Shown here one piece after another: positions 8,150 through 15,172 of a DNA stretch of 33,384 nt. Source of the DNA: Bradyrhizobium tropiciagri (GTDB taxonomy: Bacteria > Pseudomonadota > Alphaproteobacteria > Rhizobiales > Xanthobacteraceae). Location of the stretch: the NCBI RefSeq assembly GCF_018130505.1, contig NZ_JAFCKH010000022.1, positions 1-33,384 of the forward strand, written 5' to 3'. Below the pieces are notes generated by a model, which did not search any database, was not told where the DNA came from, and saw nothing but the letters and a program-made list of their open reading frames with translations. The stretch's first letter is position 1. Every line of letters starts with the position of its first letter. Made by a program: the position numbers and the translations under genes.

Positions 8150-8971
8150 CTACCGCGGGACGAACGCGACCGGCACGGTGAAGCCGACGGCGCCTTGCGC
8201 GACCTCCGGCGGGATCGGGGGGAATGGCTGGGCTTGGCGCACCATCGCCATCGCGCGGGCATCGAACGCCGGATTGCCGGAGGCGCCGCCGAGCCGGGTC
8301 GACAGCACCTGCCCGCCGCGGCCGAGCGTGAATGTCAGCCGGACCACGCCCCGCTGGCCACGGCCCTCCGCCGGATAGGACTGGAAGCGCATCAGGTGCG
8401 CGCGGACGCGCGCGTTATAGGCCGCGAGCGCCGAGGCTGACGCGCCGGCGCTGATCGCAGACGCCATCGGCGCCTGACGTTCGGCGCGGCTCGGCGCGCT
8501 GGTGCGCGGCGCCGGCACAGCCTCTGACGGCTTCTTCGCCTCGCGCCTGATAACCTTGGGCTTGACCGGCTCCGGCTTCCGCTCGGGAGCGATCTTTGCG
8601 GGCTCAACTTTCGGCAGTTCGGCCTGCTGCTTCTGCTCCGGGGGCGCGACCACCTCGGGCTTCTCCTGCAGCGGCGTCGGCGCGATCTCCACCTGCACGG
8701 GCTGGGCGGCTGCGGGCTCCGGCGGCGAAGCGTCGGCCTCCTGCATCGCGGGGCCCGGCGGCACCTCCATCTGCGAAATCTCGGGCGAAGACGTGATCGG
8801 CGCGAGGTCAACCAACACCGCCGGTACCGCAACGCCCGGCGGTGGCGCGGAGACCCAGCTCATGCCAAGTGCGAGCACCGCGGCATGCGCTGCCAGAATT
8901 GCGGACGCCGACAGACCCCAGCGCCGCAGCCAGACATCGTCGCCCGCGTGATGAAGAGCAAAAGCATTCAT
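8150..8971 (-). CDS. tonB: Energy transducer TonB
   Basis: A 273-residue TonB that links inner-membrane proton-motive force to the outer-membrane heme receptor. It has one N-terminal membrane anchor (about residues 19-38) with a His at 29 inside it, as TonB proteins usually have. A long Pro/Lys/Glu-rich spacer (about 60-170, many EP/KP/PV steps) spans the periplasm. The C-terminal domain contains YPAEGRGQRGVVRLTFTLGR and the NPAFDARAMAMVRQAQPFPPIP segment, which are diagnostic. It starts three bases after the exbD stop, in the order exbB-exbD-tonB. The position beside hmuR implies dedication to heme uptake, though TonB may serve other receptors too. Confidence 0.95.
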   Translation of the reverse strand: MNAFALHHAGDDVWLRRWGLSASAILAAHAAVLALGMSWVSAPPPGVAVPAVLVDLAPITSSPEISQMEVPPGPAMQEADASPPEPAAAQPVQVEIAPTPLQEKPEVVAPPEQKQQAELPKVEPAKIAPERKPEPVKPKVIRREAKKPSEAVPAPRTSAPSRAERQAPMASAISAGASASALAAYNARVRAHLMRFQSYPAEGRGQRGVVRLTFTLGRGGQVLSTRLGGASGNPAFDARAMAMVRQAQPFPPIPPEVAQGAVGFTVPVAFVPR

Positions 8972-8974
8972 GCG

Positions 8975-9421
8975 CTAGCTTCGGCCGTCGAGGCCGACCA
9001 GCGCGATCTTGAGATAGCCGGCGTTGCGAAGCAGGTTCATCACCTCCATCAGCTCGCCATAGCTGACCGCCTTGTCGGCGCGCAGGAAGATGCGCTCGTC
9101 CTTCTTGCCCTGCGTGGCACCGTCGAGCGCCGAGGTCAGCGTCTCGCGCGCGATCACGTCTTCGCCGACTGCGACCGAGAGATCCGGCTTCACCGTGACG
9201 AACACCGGCCTGTTCAGCCGCGGCTGCGGCTCGGCGGTGCTCGCGGGCAGATCGACGCCGAGATCGACGGTGGCAAGTGGCGCCGCCACCATGAAGATGA
9301 TCAGCAGCACCAGCATCACGTCGATGAACGGCGTGACGTTGATCTCATGCGTCTCGACCAGATCGTCGTCCGACCGACGCCGGCCGCCAAGCGCGCCGCT
9401 TGAGCCGAGCCTCGCGCCCAT
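8975..9421 (-). CDS. exbD: TonB-system biopolymer transport protein ExbD
   Basis: A 148-residue inner-membrane protein with one membrane segment. HEINVTPFIDVMLVLLIIFMV (about residues 25-45) is the ExbD signature. Asp34 is the proton-carrying residue in the family. The periplasmic part contains DLGVDLPAST and the LRADKAVSYGELMEVMNLLRNAGYLKIALV segment typical of ExbD/TolR. It forms the proton-driven motor with ExbB and passes energy to TonB. There is a three-base gap to both neighbours, so this is a tight operon. Confidence 0.95.
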   Translation of the reverse strand: MGARLGSSGALGGRRRSDDDLVETHEINVTPFIDVMLVLLIIFMVAAPLATVDLGVDLPASTAEPQPRLNRPVFVTVKPDLSVAVGEDVIARETLTSALDGATQGKKDERIFLRADKAVSYGELMEVMNLLRNAGYLKIALVGLDGRS

Positions 9422-9424
9422 CGC

Positions 9425-10225
9425 CTACTCCGCGGCCCGCGCCAGGCGGAACAGGCTGCGGTCGCCCTCGCGGCTGACCAGCAGCATCACCATGGCTGAC
9501 GCGTCGCCGAGCAGCGCGCGGTAGGCCGCGATCGAGCGCGTCAGGTGGTTGTAGATCACGACCGCCGGGATCGCCGCGACGAGGCCGAGCGCCGTCGCCA
9601 GCAGCGCTTCCGCGATGCCCGGCGCGACCACCGCAAGGTTAGTGGTGTTCGCCTCGGAGATGCCGATGAAGGAGTTCATGATGCCCCACACCGTGCCGAA
9701 CAGACCGACGAACGGTGCGGTGGCGCCGATGGTGGCGAGCACGCCGGTGCCGCGCGCGATCTGCCGCGACATCGCCGCCTCGACGCGCTCGAGCCGCAGC
9801 GCGATCCGTTCCTTGAAGCCGTCATCGAGGATGCCGCCGGACAGCGCCGCCTCGCGCGCCGCCGACTGGACGATCTGCGCCACCGCATCATTGCTGTCGC
9901 GGCTCGCCTGCTCGACCTCGGCCAGCTGCGTGTCGCGCTCGAGCAGGCCGAGCCGCTGCTGGGCGAGCACGCTCTTGCGGCGGATCTCGATGGTCTTGGC
10001 GAGCCACACCGTCCAGGTGATCAGCGAGGCGATGGCAAGACCGATCATGACCGCCTTCACGACGAGGTCGGCGCCCTGGAACATGCCCCAGGGCGAGAGG
10101 TTGCGGGGCAATAGCGCATTGTCTGACGCGGCGAGGCAGGCGGTCGGAAGAAGAAGTGTAGCCATCAAGAGCGAGGCAATCACCGTCGACACCCGGCCTC
10201 CCCTCTCGAACGTCTCGCCTCGCAT
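9425..10225 (-). CDS. exbB: TonB-system energizer ExbB
   Basis: A MotA/TolQ/ExbB-family inner-membrane motor protein of 266 residues. The start at 10225 is chosen because GGAGG lies five bases upstream. A start at 10267 is possible but has only a weak ribosome site, and a longer reading to 10378 merely translates a palindromic repeat. An N-terminal signal-like segment (about residues 1-32, ending in TACLA) precedes the first membrane helix (about 55-75), as in the longer ExbB subgroup of alphaproteobacteria. The two later helices carry IGATAPFVGLFGTVWGIMNSF and ALLATALGLVAAIPAVVIYN, the ExbB hallmarks. It works with ExbD and TonB. Confidence 0.93.
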   Translation of the reverse strand: MRGETFERGGRVSTVIASLLMATLLLPTACLAASDNALLPRNLSPWGMFQGADLVVKAVMIGLAIASLITWTVWLAKTIEIRRKSVLAQQRLGLLERDTQLAEVEQASRDSNDAVAQIVQSAAREAALSGGILDDGFKERIALRLERVEAAMSRQIARGTGVLATIGATAPFVGLFGTVWGIMNSFIGISEANTTNLAVVAPGIAEALLATALGLVAAIPAVVIYNHLTRSIAAYRALLGDASAMVMLLVSREGDRSLFRLARAAE

Positions 10226-10280
10226 ATTCGCCTCCACGCTTTCCAGATCGAGGGCGTCGATTGGCATCGCGCCCTCTTCA

Positions 10281-10409
10281 CCTCGCCCCGCTTGCGGGGA
10301 GAGGTCACATCGCATCGCAGATGCGATGTGGGTGAGGGGGACTCTCCAGGCACTGCGTTCGCGGAGAGTCCCCCTCACCCCGACCCTCTCCCCGCAGGCG
10401 GGGAGAGGG
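10281..10409. repeat. Multi-hairpin palindromic repeat between hutX and exbB (family 4)
   Basis: Four hairpins in series: CCTCGCCCCG...CGGGGAGAGG (10281-10304), CACATCGCATC-GCA-GATGCGATGTG (10307-10331), a perfect 17-bp inverted repeat with a 15-base loop (10331-10347 and 10363-10379), and CCCTCTCCCCG...CGGGGAGAGGG (10384-10409). It fills the gap between two co-directional genes of the heme operon. When translated it gives the LSPQAGRGE stretch often seen in mis-extended genes. It may act as a processing or attenuation point between hmuQ-hutX and exbBD-tonB (inference). Confidence 0.85.
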
Positions 10410-10417
10410 AGAATCCT

Positions 10418-10942
10418 TCAGCCCGCCTTCGGTGCCAACCGATCCGCCAGCGCGTGGAAGCGCACGAGCTGGTCGCCGCGCAGCGCGCGCGCCTCGTCGC
10501 GACCGACGAACACCTTGAACATGATGCCGCCGTCGCGATTGATGAAGGCGATGAATGCCGACACCTTGCCCATGAAGGGCCGCTCGACGAATGCGAGCGC
10601 GGCGCAGCGCTCGTGGCGGAGATGGCCGTGCAGGCCCTTCGGCTGCATCAGGTTGAAGTAGCCGCGGCCGACCTCGCCCTTCGGGATGCTGCCGGTGAAC
10701 TCGAAGATCGCATCGTCGGTGTGCACGATCAGCGTCACCTCGCCCCACTCCGCGATGTCACCCATCGCGGCCGCGAACTCGCCGGCGCCGATCCGCACCA
10801 TGCCTGCGGGCAGCGCCTCCAGCACCGCGCGCGGCGAGACGTTGCGCTCGCGCGCGACGTCCTCGATGACGGCGCCGGGATTGTCGGCCATGTGAGCCTT
10901 CAGCCCGGCGAGCTCCGCGTCCAGCATCGCCGTCTCCGTCAT
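10418..10942 (-). CDS. hutX: Heme utilization cytosolic carrier protein HutX (ChuX/HutX family)
   Basis: A 174-residue cytoplasmic heme-binding protein of the ChuX/HutX fold, the usual family length. Recognisable segments are AVIEDVARERNVSPRAVLEALP near the N-terminus, MGDIAEWGEVTLIVHTDDAIFEF in the middle and GYFNLMQPKGLHGHLRHE at about residues 94-111. The family accepts imported heme and hands it to a degrading enzyme. Its ATG overlaps the stop of hmuQ (ATGA), so carrier and degradase are translationally coupled, which fits that hand-over. A longer in-frame reading into hmuQ territory up to 11425 has no support. Confidence 0.88.
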   Translation of the reverse strand: MTETAMLDAELAGLKAHMADNPGAVIEDVARERNVSPRAVLEALPAGMVRIGAGEFAAAMGDIAEWGEVTLIVHTDDAIFEFTGSIPKGEVGRGYFNLMQPKGLHGHLRHERCAALAFVERPFMGKVSAFIAFINRDGGIMFKVFVGRDEARALRGDQLVRFHALADRLAPKAG

Positions 10943-11274
10943 GCTGCGGCGCTCTTCGCCCGTTCGGTGATCAGCACCTCGAAGCCCTCGAATTTGGGGT
11001 GGCCGAGATAGAGGCTGCCGCCGGTCTCGTTGCCGGCGCGGGAATGGGCGCGGCGGAAAGCCTCCGACTTGGTCCAGTCCTCGAACGCGGTCTTGCTGGC
11101 CCACACCGTGTGCGTCGCATAGAGCGTGTGGTCCTCGGCCTCGGGGCCCTTCACCAGATGAAACTCGATGAAGCCCGGCAGGTCGCCGAGATAGGATTCG
11201 CGCGTCTTCCAGACTGTCTCGAACGCCTCCTCCTTGCCCTTGATCACCTGGAACCGGTTCATAGCGATGAACAT
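10939..11274 (-). CDS. hmuQ: Heme-degrading monooxygenase, IsdG/HmuQ type
   Basis: A 111-residue antibiotic-biosynthesis-monooxygenase-fold protein. The catalytic residues of IsdG-family enzymes are all present at the expected positions: Asn6, Trp67 and His77 (the heme ligand). The product opens the heme ring and frees iron in the cytoplasm. Bradyrhizobium japonicum has two such enzymes, HmuQ and HmuD; I use hmuQ because of the location next to the receptor gene. The ATG at 11272-11274 has AGGAG nine bases upstream. The gene overlaps hutX by four bases and lies about 140 bases downstream of hmuR on the same strand. Confidence 0.88.
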   Translation of the reverse strand: MFIAMNRFQVIKGKEEAFETVWKTRESYLGDLPGFIEFHLVKGPEAEDHTLYATHTVWASKTAFEDWTKSEAFRRAHSRAGNETGGSLYLGHPKFEGFEVLITERAKSAAA

Positions 11275-11353
11275 GAAAGCACTCTCCTGTTTGGCGGCGG
11301 ACACCCGATGGCGGTCCTGCCGGCTGGTCTCGTTGATAGCATGAACGCGCCAA

Positions 11354-11380
11354 GGCCGCGCTGGGGGCACCAGCGCGGCC
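11354..11380 (-). terminator. Strong hairpin between hmuR and hmuQ
   Basis: A perfect 11-base stem, GGCCGCGCTGG/CCAGCGCGGCC, encloses a five-base loop in the gap after hmuR. On the minus strand the stem is followed by TTGG rather than a clear U-run, so it may be a weak terminator, a pause site or a 3'-end protector that lowers expression of hmuQ-hutX-exbBD-tonB relative to the receptor. Confidence 0.45.
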
Positions 11381-11414
11381 GGAGCAACCTGGATGGAATG
11401 ATCGGCTCGTCGCG

Positions 11415-13760
11415 TTACGCTCCACCTAGGTGAATCTTCAACCCGGCCTTGTAGACGGTTCCCGGACCCGGGCTCGAGAACAGCACGTCGTTCTGCGTCG
11501 TGCCGTCGGTCGAAGAGCCCGGGATCGCATAGGGCCGGTAATACTGGTTCAGGAGATTGTCGACCGACGCCGTGAAGGTGATGTCCTTGGTGGCGTTCCA
11601 GGTCAGATAGAGATTGACGAGATCGTAGGCAGTCGCGGGCAGATAGCCCGCCGGCAGGTCGTTGTTGGCGCCGAACGAGGCCCACTGCGCCGACAGGATC
11701 AGCGTGCGGTCGAGCAGCCGCACGCCGGCCGTGGTCGTCACCTTGCGCGGCGTGATGGTGGCGAGCCCGACATTGGTCTGGGTGTTCTTGCCGCGCATCA
11801 GATGACCGGCGACACCGAGGAACCAGTCGCCCGCGTCATACATCGTCTCGACCTCAAAGCCCTCGATGCGGGCATGGGCGATGTTCTGGTACTGGTAGAA
11901 CTGGCTGAACGAACCGAACGGCGTCCTGGTCGGTGCCGACGCCACGAGATCGATATAGCCGTCGACGTCGTTGCGGAACACGTTGATCTTGCCGCGGAAC
12001 GAGTCGCTCGCCGAGAAGATGCCGTCATACTTCAGATTGACACCGGCTTCCTTGTTCTTGCCGACTTCGGGCCGCAGCGCCGGGTTCGGCAGGAAACAGA
12101 ACAGCCCGCTGGTGCCGTCAGGACAGTTGAACAGCGCCGGCCCGCCGCCGGTGGCATGGCCGCCGGCGATCAGCGTCTCGGTGATCGACGGCGCGCGATA
12201 GCCTTCGGCATAGCTGAGATAGGGCGTGAACCCGGCGACCGGCGTGACACCGACCGTGATCTTCGGCGACAGCCGGTCGCCGTCGCTCGAGGTGCCGATC
12301 GAGTTGAGCTCGTAGCGATCGTATCTGAGCGCGCTGACGAGCTCGAGCCAGGTCGAATAGTTCTGCTTCAGCTGTACGAAGCCGCCGGACACCGTGCGCT
12401 GGCCGCCCGGCGTCGTGATGTTGGAGTTGCCGCGCATATCGAAGGTCTCGACGTCGTCGCGGAAGACATCGAAGCCGTAGGTCACGGCATTGCGCCAGTC
12501 GCCGAAGTTGAAGCGCGAGGTGTTGTTGACGTCGAGGCCGACGGTGTCGAGCGAATAGCCGCGCTTGTCGCCGACGCAGCCGGAGATGTTGTTGCCGGGA
12601 TTGGCGAGCGTGCAGACGCCGCCGCCAGTGGTGATGCGGTTGTTGTAGGTCTTGACCTGGTCGTTGTCGATGCGGTTGCCGTAAACCGAAATGTTCCAGT
12701 CGAACAGCATGTCGTCGGGCTTGGAATATTTCCAGCTCAGCGTACCCGTGTAGTTCCTGGCGTCGGACGCATAGACCGAGGAGCCGGCGATCGCCGCCAG
12801 CGGCGCCGCCGTGGTGGTCGGGCCGCGGTTCGGCTGGCCGATATTGTACTGATAGTCCTGGAAGATGCCGCCGATCTTGAACTCGTGGCCCTCGGCCGGA
12901 CGGATCGTCACCTTCATCAGGCCGGCGGCGATGTCGTTGCCGGTGTTGCCGATCTCGGTGCCGTCGCCGTCCTTGTAGTTGCCTTGGGTGCGATAGACTG
13001 CGCCGCCGAACACATCGACGTTCGGATCGGCGCGCACGCCGCCGAACACCGAACCCATGCCACGCTCCTTGTTGGTGCCGTAGGACCCACTCATGTCGAC
13101 GCCCCAGCGCTCGCCGGGACGCAGCACGTCGTCGATATCCTTGGTGCGGAACGAGACCACGCCGCCGATCGCGCCGGAGCCGTAGATGTTCGCGGTCGGG
13201 CCGCGTACCACGTCGACGCCGCCGATCAGTTCGGGATCGAGGAAGAACGAGCCGTTGGCGTTGTGGCCGGTGCGTTGATAGTTCTGCCGCGCGCCGTCGA
13301 CCACGACCGCGACGCGGCCGAAATCCTGCAGGCCGCGGATGTTGATCACCGTCGCGGGATCATCGCCGCGCTCCTGGAACGTCACGCCGGGCACGCTGTA
13401 GAAGATGTCGGAGGTCCGGTTCGGCTGCAGCCCCTGGATCTTCTCCAGCGTCACCGTGCTGACCGGCGCCAGCGCATCGATCGCGCGCTCCTCGGTCTTC
13501 GACGCCACGACCGTGATGGTGTCGAGCGACTGCACCGGCACCGCGCCGATCTGCGCGCGTGCATTCATCACCGGCGACGCGGCCTGCTGCACGGCTTGCG
13601 GCTTCGGTTTGCGCTTGGCCTGTTTCGGCAGTTCGGCGGCCGGACTCGCAGTGGATGAATCCGCAGTCTGCGCGTGACTGCGCTCCGGCAGCGTTGCCGT
13701 AAATGAAAACACCGACGCGCCCAAAATCAGGACGCGCGAATACCTAGCCCCGTCAGCCAT
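11415..13760 (-). CDS. hmuR: TonB-dependent heme/hemoglobin receptor HmuR
   Basis: A 781-residue outer-membrane receptor. A signal peptide occupies about residues 1-31. A TonB box, DTITVVA, lies at 80-86, followed by the plug domain (about 92-210, with SVPGVTF, INIRGLQDFGRVAVVVDGARQNYQ and VRGPTANIYGSGAIGGVV) and the 22-strand barrel. The heme-receptor signature is visible as YRAP (521-524), His535 and NPAL (559-562), a variant of the FRAP...H...NPNL pattern. The C-terminal region contains VDNLLNQYYRPY and ends AGLKIHLGGA. Cysteine pairs 383/395 and 546/555 could bridge extracellular loops (inference). The neighbours (exbBD-tonB, hmuQ, hutX, hmuPTUV) fit heme import. The ATG at 13758-13760 has only a weak GGGG ribosome site. 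Confidence 0.95.
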   Translation of the reverse strand: MADGARYSRVLILGASVFSFTATLPERSHAQTADSSTASPAAELPKQAKRKPKPQAVQQAASPVMNARAQIGAVPVQSLDTITVVASKTEERAIDALAPVSTVTLEKIQGLQPNRTSDIFYSVPGVTFQERGDDPATVINIRGLQDFGRVAVVVDGARQNYQRTGHNANGSFFLDPELIGGVDVVRGPTANIYGSGAIGGVVSFRTKDIDDVLRPGERWGVDMSGSYGTNKERGMGSVFGGVRADPNVDVFGGAVYRTQGNYKDGDGTEIGNTGNDIAAGLMKVTIRPAEGHEFKIGGIFQDYQYNIGQPNRGPTTTAAPLAAIAGSSVYASDARNYTGTLSWKYSKPDDMLFDWNISVYGNRIDNDQVKTYNNRITTGGGVCTLANPGNNISGCVGDKRGYSLDTVGLDVNNTSRFNFGDWRNAVTYGFDVFRDDVETFDMRGNSNITTPGGQRTVSGGFVQLKQNYSTWLELVSALRYDRYELNSIGTSSDGDRLSPKITVGVTPVAGFTPYLSYAEGYRAPSITETLIAGGHATGGGPALFNCPDGTSGLFCFLPNPALRPEVGKNKEAGVNLKYDGIFSASDSFRGKINVFRNDVDGYIDLVASAPTRTPFGSFSQFYQYQNIAHARIEGFEVETMYDAGDWFLGVAGHLMRGKNTQTNVGLATITPRKVTTTAGVRLLDRTLILSAQWASFGANNDLPAGYLPATAYDLVNLYLTWNATKDITFTASVDNLLNQYYRPYAIPGSSTDGTTQNDVLFSSPGPGTVYKAGLKIHLGGA

Positions 13761-13867
13761 AACCCCAGCCCGATGATCCCTGTTCTGGTTTGGCTGGCGT
13801 GCGCTCTAACGAGCGGCTTGCTGGCTAACGCATTGCAATGCGGGCCCTCGCCCGCATCCGTCACGAT

Positions 13868-13896
13868 TGGTTACGTCCCGGCAACAAAGCGGTCAA
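13868..13896 (-). promoter_or_regulatory. Candidate hmuR promoter
   Basis: On the minus strand TTGACC (13891-13896) is separated by 17 bases from TAACCA (13868-13873). The -35 is good and the -10 poor, as expected for a promoter needing an activator. The inverted repeat at 13913-13929 lies just upstream of it. Confidence 0.35.
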
Positions 13897-13912
13897 GAAT
13901 GCGGCGGCGCTG

Positions 13913-13929
13913 TTTACATCGATTGTAAA
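13913..13929. promoter_or_regulatory. Inverted repeat TTTACA-N5-TGTAAA, candidate shared iron/heme operator
   Basis: Perfect six-base arms with a five-base spacer lie between divergent hmuR and hmuPTUV. The centre is about 50-60 bases upstream of the predicted transcription starts on both sides, an activator-like position. In Bradyrhizobium, Irr with HmuP activates hmuR through AT-rich palindromic iron control elements. This repeat has the same size and AT-rich ends but is not the textbook ICE sequence, so the identity of the binding protein is an inference. Confidence 0.5.
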
Positions 13930-13938
13930 ACGCGGCTG

Positions 13939-13966
13939 TTGGAATGCGGCTTTGCCCACTTATACA
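13939..13966 (+). promoter_or_regulatory. Candidate hmuPTUV promoter
   Basis: TTGGAA (13939-13944) and TATACA (13961-13966) are separated by 16 bases, about 44 bases before the hmuP start. Each matches the sigma-70 consensus at four of six positions. A perfect palindrome, CAAACGTTTG (13972-13981), lies at the expected start of the transcript. Confidence 0.4.
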
Positions 13967-14009
13967 AACAGCAAACGTTTGAAGATTTTCGAGGCGCAGC
14001 ACCAGCACA

Positions 14010-14216
14010 ATGTCGGCACCTTCCGGAGACAATATCGGCGCGGCCGGCAAGCAGGCGGAGATCGCTGCCGACACAGGCAAGACGCTCATCATGCGCGGGA
14101 ATCGTCTCGACAGCCGCGAGCTGTTCGCGGCCGATCGCGAGATCATCATCGCGCATGGCGAGGAGACTTACCGCCTGCGGCTGACCTCGCAGAACAAGCT
14201 GATCCTGACCAAATGA
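14010..14216 (+). CDS. hmuP: Hemin uptake protein HemP/HmuP (coactivator of heme-uptake genes)
   Basis: A 68-residue protein. The second half, RLDSRELFAADREIIIAHGEE followed by YRLRLTSQNKLILTK, is the HemP domain. In Bradyrhizobium japonicum HmuP is a coactivator needed with Irr for expression of heme uptake genes. The ATG at 14010 has only a distant GAGG. An internal ATG at 14091 would leave just the conserved domain (41 residues) and is a possible alternative. The stop overlaps the hmuT start as ATGA. A longer open frame running through this region from 13838 in another phase is simply hmuT read upstream without a stop. Confidence 0.85.
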   Translation: MSAPSGDNIGAAGKQAEIAADTGKTLIMRGNRLDSRELFAADREIIIAHGEETYRLRLTSQNKLILTK

Positions 14217-15172
14217 CCGCATCGATGACAATTTGCCGCACGCTCGCTCTGCTCGCTCTCTATCTGTTGCCATCGGGCGCAGGCAACGCTGCGGGCATCA
14301 CGGTACACGACGCACGCGACCGCGACGTCGTGATCGACAATCCGGCGCGGATCGTATCGATCGGCGGCGCGATCACCGAGATCCTCTATGCGCTCGGCTT
14401 CGAGGACCGCATCGCCGGCGTCGATGCGACGAGCCTCTACCCGCCGTCGGCGCTGCGCGAAAAGCCCGACGTCGGCTACATGCGCCAGTTGTCGCCCGAG
14501 GGCGTGCTCGGCCTGCACCCGTCACTGGTGCTGGCGGTGCAGGGCTCCGGGCCGAAGGAAACCATGGACGTGCTGGAAGCCGCCAGGGTGCCGCTGGTGT
14601 TGGTGCCCGAGACGTTCTCCGAGGCCGGGTTGGTCGAAAAGATCAGGCTGGTCGGCCACGCCATGGGCGCCGATCCGCGCGCCGCGTGCCTCTCCGCTGC
14701 CGTCGAGAGCGATCTCGCGCAACTGCGCGCGCTGCGTGCCAAAGTGACGACGCCGGTGCGCGTGATGTTCGTGATGTCGATGGTGAACGGCCGCGCGCTG
14801 GCCGCCGGCCACAAGACCGCGGCGGACGAGATCATCCAGCTCGCCGGCGGCATCAACGCGATCGACGGCTATGACGGCTACAAGCCGGTCAACGACGAGG
14901 CGATCGTTGCCGCCAAACCTGATGTCGTACTGTCGATCGAGCGCGGCAAGGATTCGCTGAACGCCGACGCGGTGTTCGCGCATCCGGCCTTCGCGCTGAC
15001 GCCGGTCGCGGCCAATAAGGCTTTCATCTCGATGGAAGGGCTGTATCTGCTCGGCTTCGGCCCGCGCACCGCGGCCGCCGCGCGCGATCTCTCACTCAAG
15101 CTCTATCCGGCGCTGGCATCGCAGGCCGAAAGCTTCAAGCCGGCCGCGCTGACCGCGAACTGCCGGCAATGA
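14213..15172 (+). CDS. hmuT: Heme ABC transporter substrate-binding protein HmuT
   Basis: A 319-residue periplasmic heme receptor of the TroA/BtuF-like helical-backbone class. A signal peptide covers about residues 1-27 (hydrophobic LALLALYLLP, then GNAAG). Typical segments are PARIVSIGGAITEILYALG and GYMRQLSPEGVLGLHPSLVLA; Tyr89 in the second matches the heme-ligating Tyr of ShuT/PhuT. The C-terminal lobe has AIDGYDGYKPVNDEAIVAAKPDVVL. I use the ATG at 14213, which overlaps the hmuP stop; an ATG at 14225 is the alternative. It delivers heme to HmuUV. Confidence 0.94.
   Translation: MTASMTICRTLALLALYLLPSGAGNAAGITVHDARDRDVVIDNPARIVSIGGAITEILYALGFEDRIAGVDATSLYPPSALREKPDVGYMRQLSPEGVLGLHPSLVLAVQGSGPKETMDVLEAARVPLVLVPETFSEAGLVEKIRLVGHAMGADPRAACLSAAVESDLAQLRALRAKVTTPVRVMFVMSMVNGRALAAGHKTAADEIIQLAGGINAIDGYDGYKPVNDEAIVAAKPDVVLSIERGKDSLNADAVFAHPAFALTPVAANKAFISMEGLYLLGFGPRTAAAARDLSLKLYPALASQAESFKPAALTANCRQ

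Noticed and set aside
10226-10378. Upstream extension of exbB.
   Set aside because: It translates the palindromic repeat, and a strong GGAGG site marks the start at 10225.
10943-11425. Upstream extension of hutX through the hmuQ region.
   Set aside because: The extension is an out-of-frame reading of hmuQ, and HutX has its normal length from 10942.
11430-13658. Very long open frame (742 codons) on the strand opposite hmuR.
   Set aside because: Typical shadow frame in GC-rich DNA: the product is rich in Arg, Asp, Gly and His with no domain, while the other strand encodes a complete receptor.
13838-14212. Upstream extension of hmuT giving a 444-residue protein.
   Set aside because: It would skip the hmuT signal peptide and overlap hmuP completely in another frame; the extension is not protein-like.
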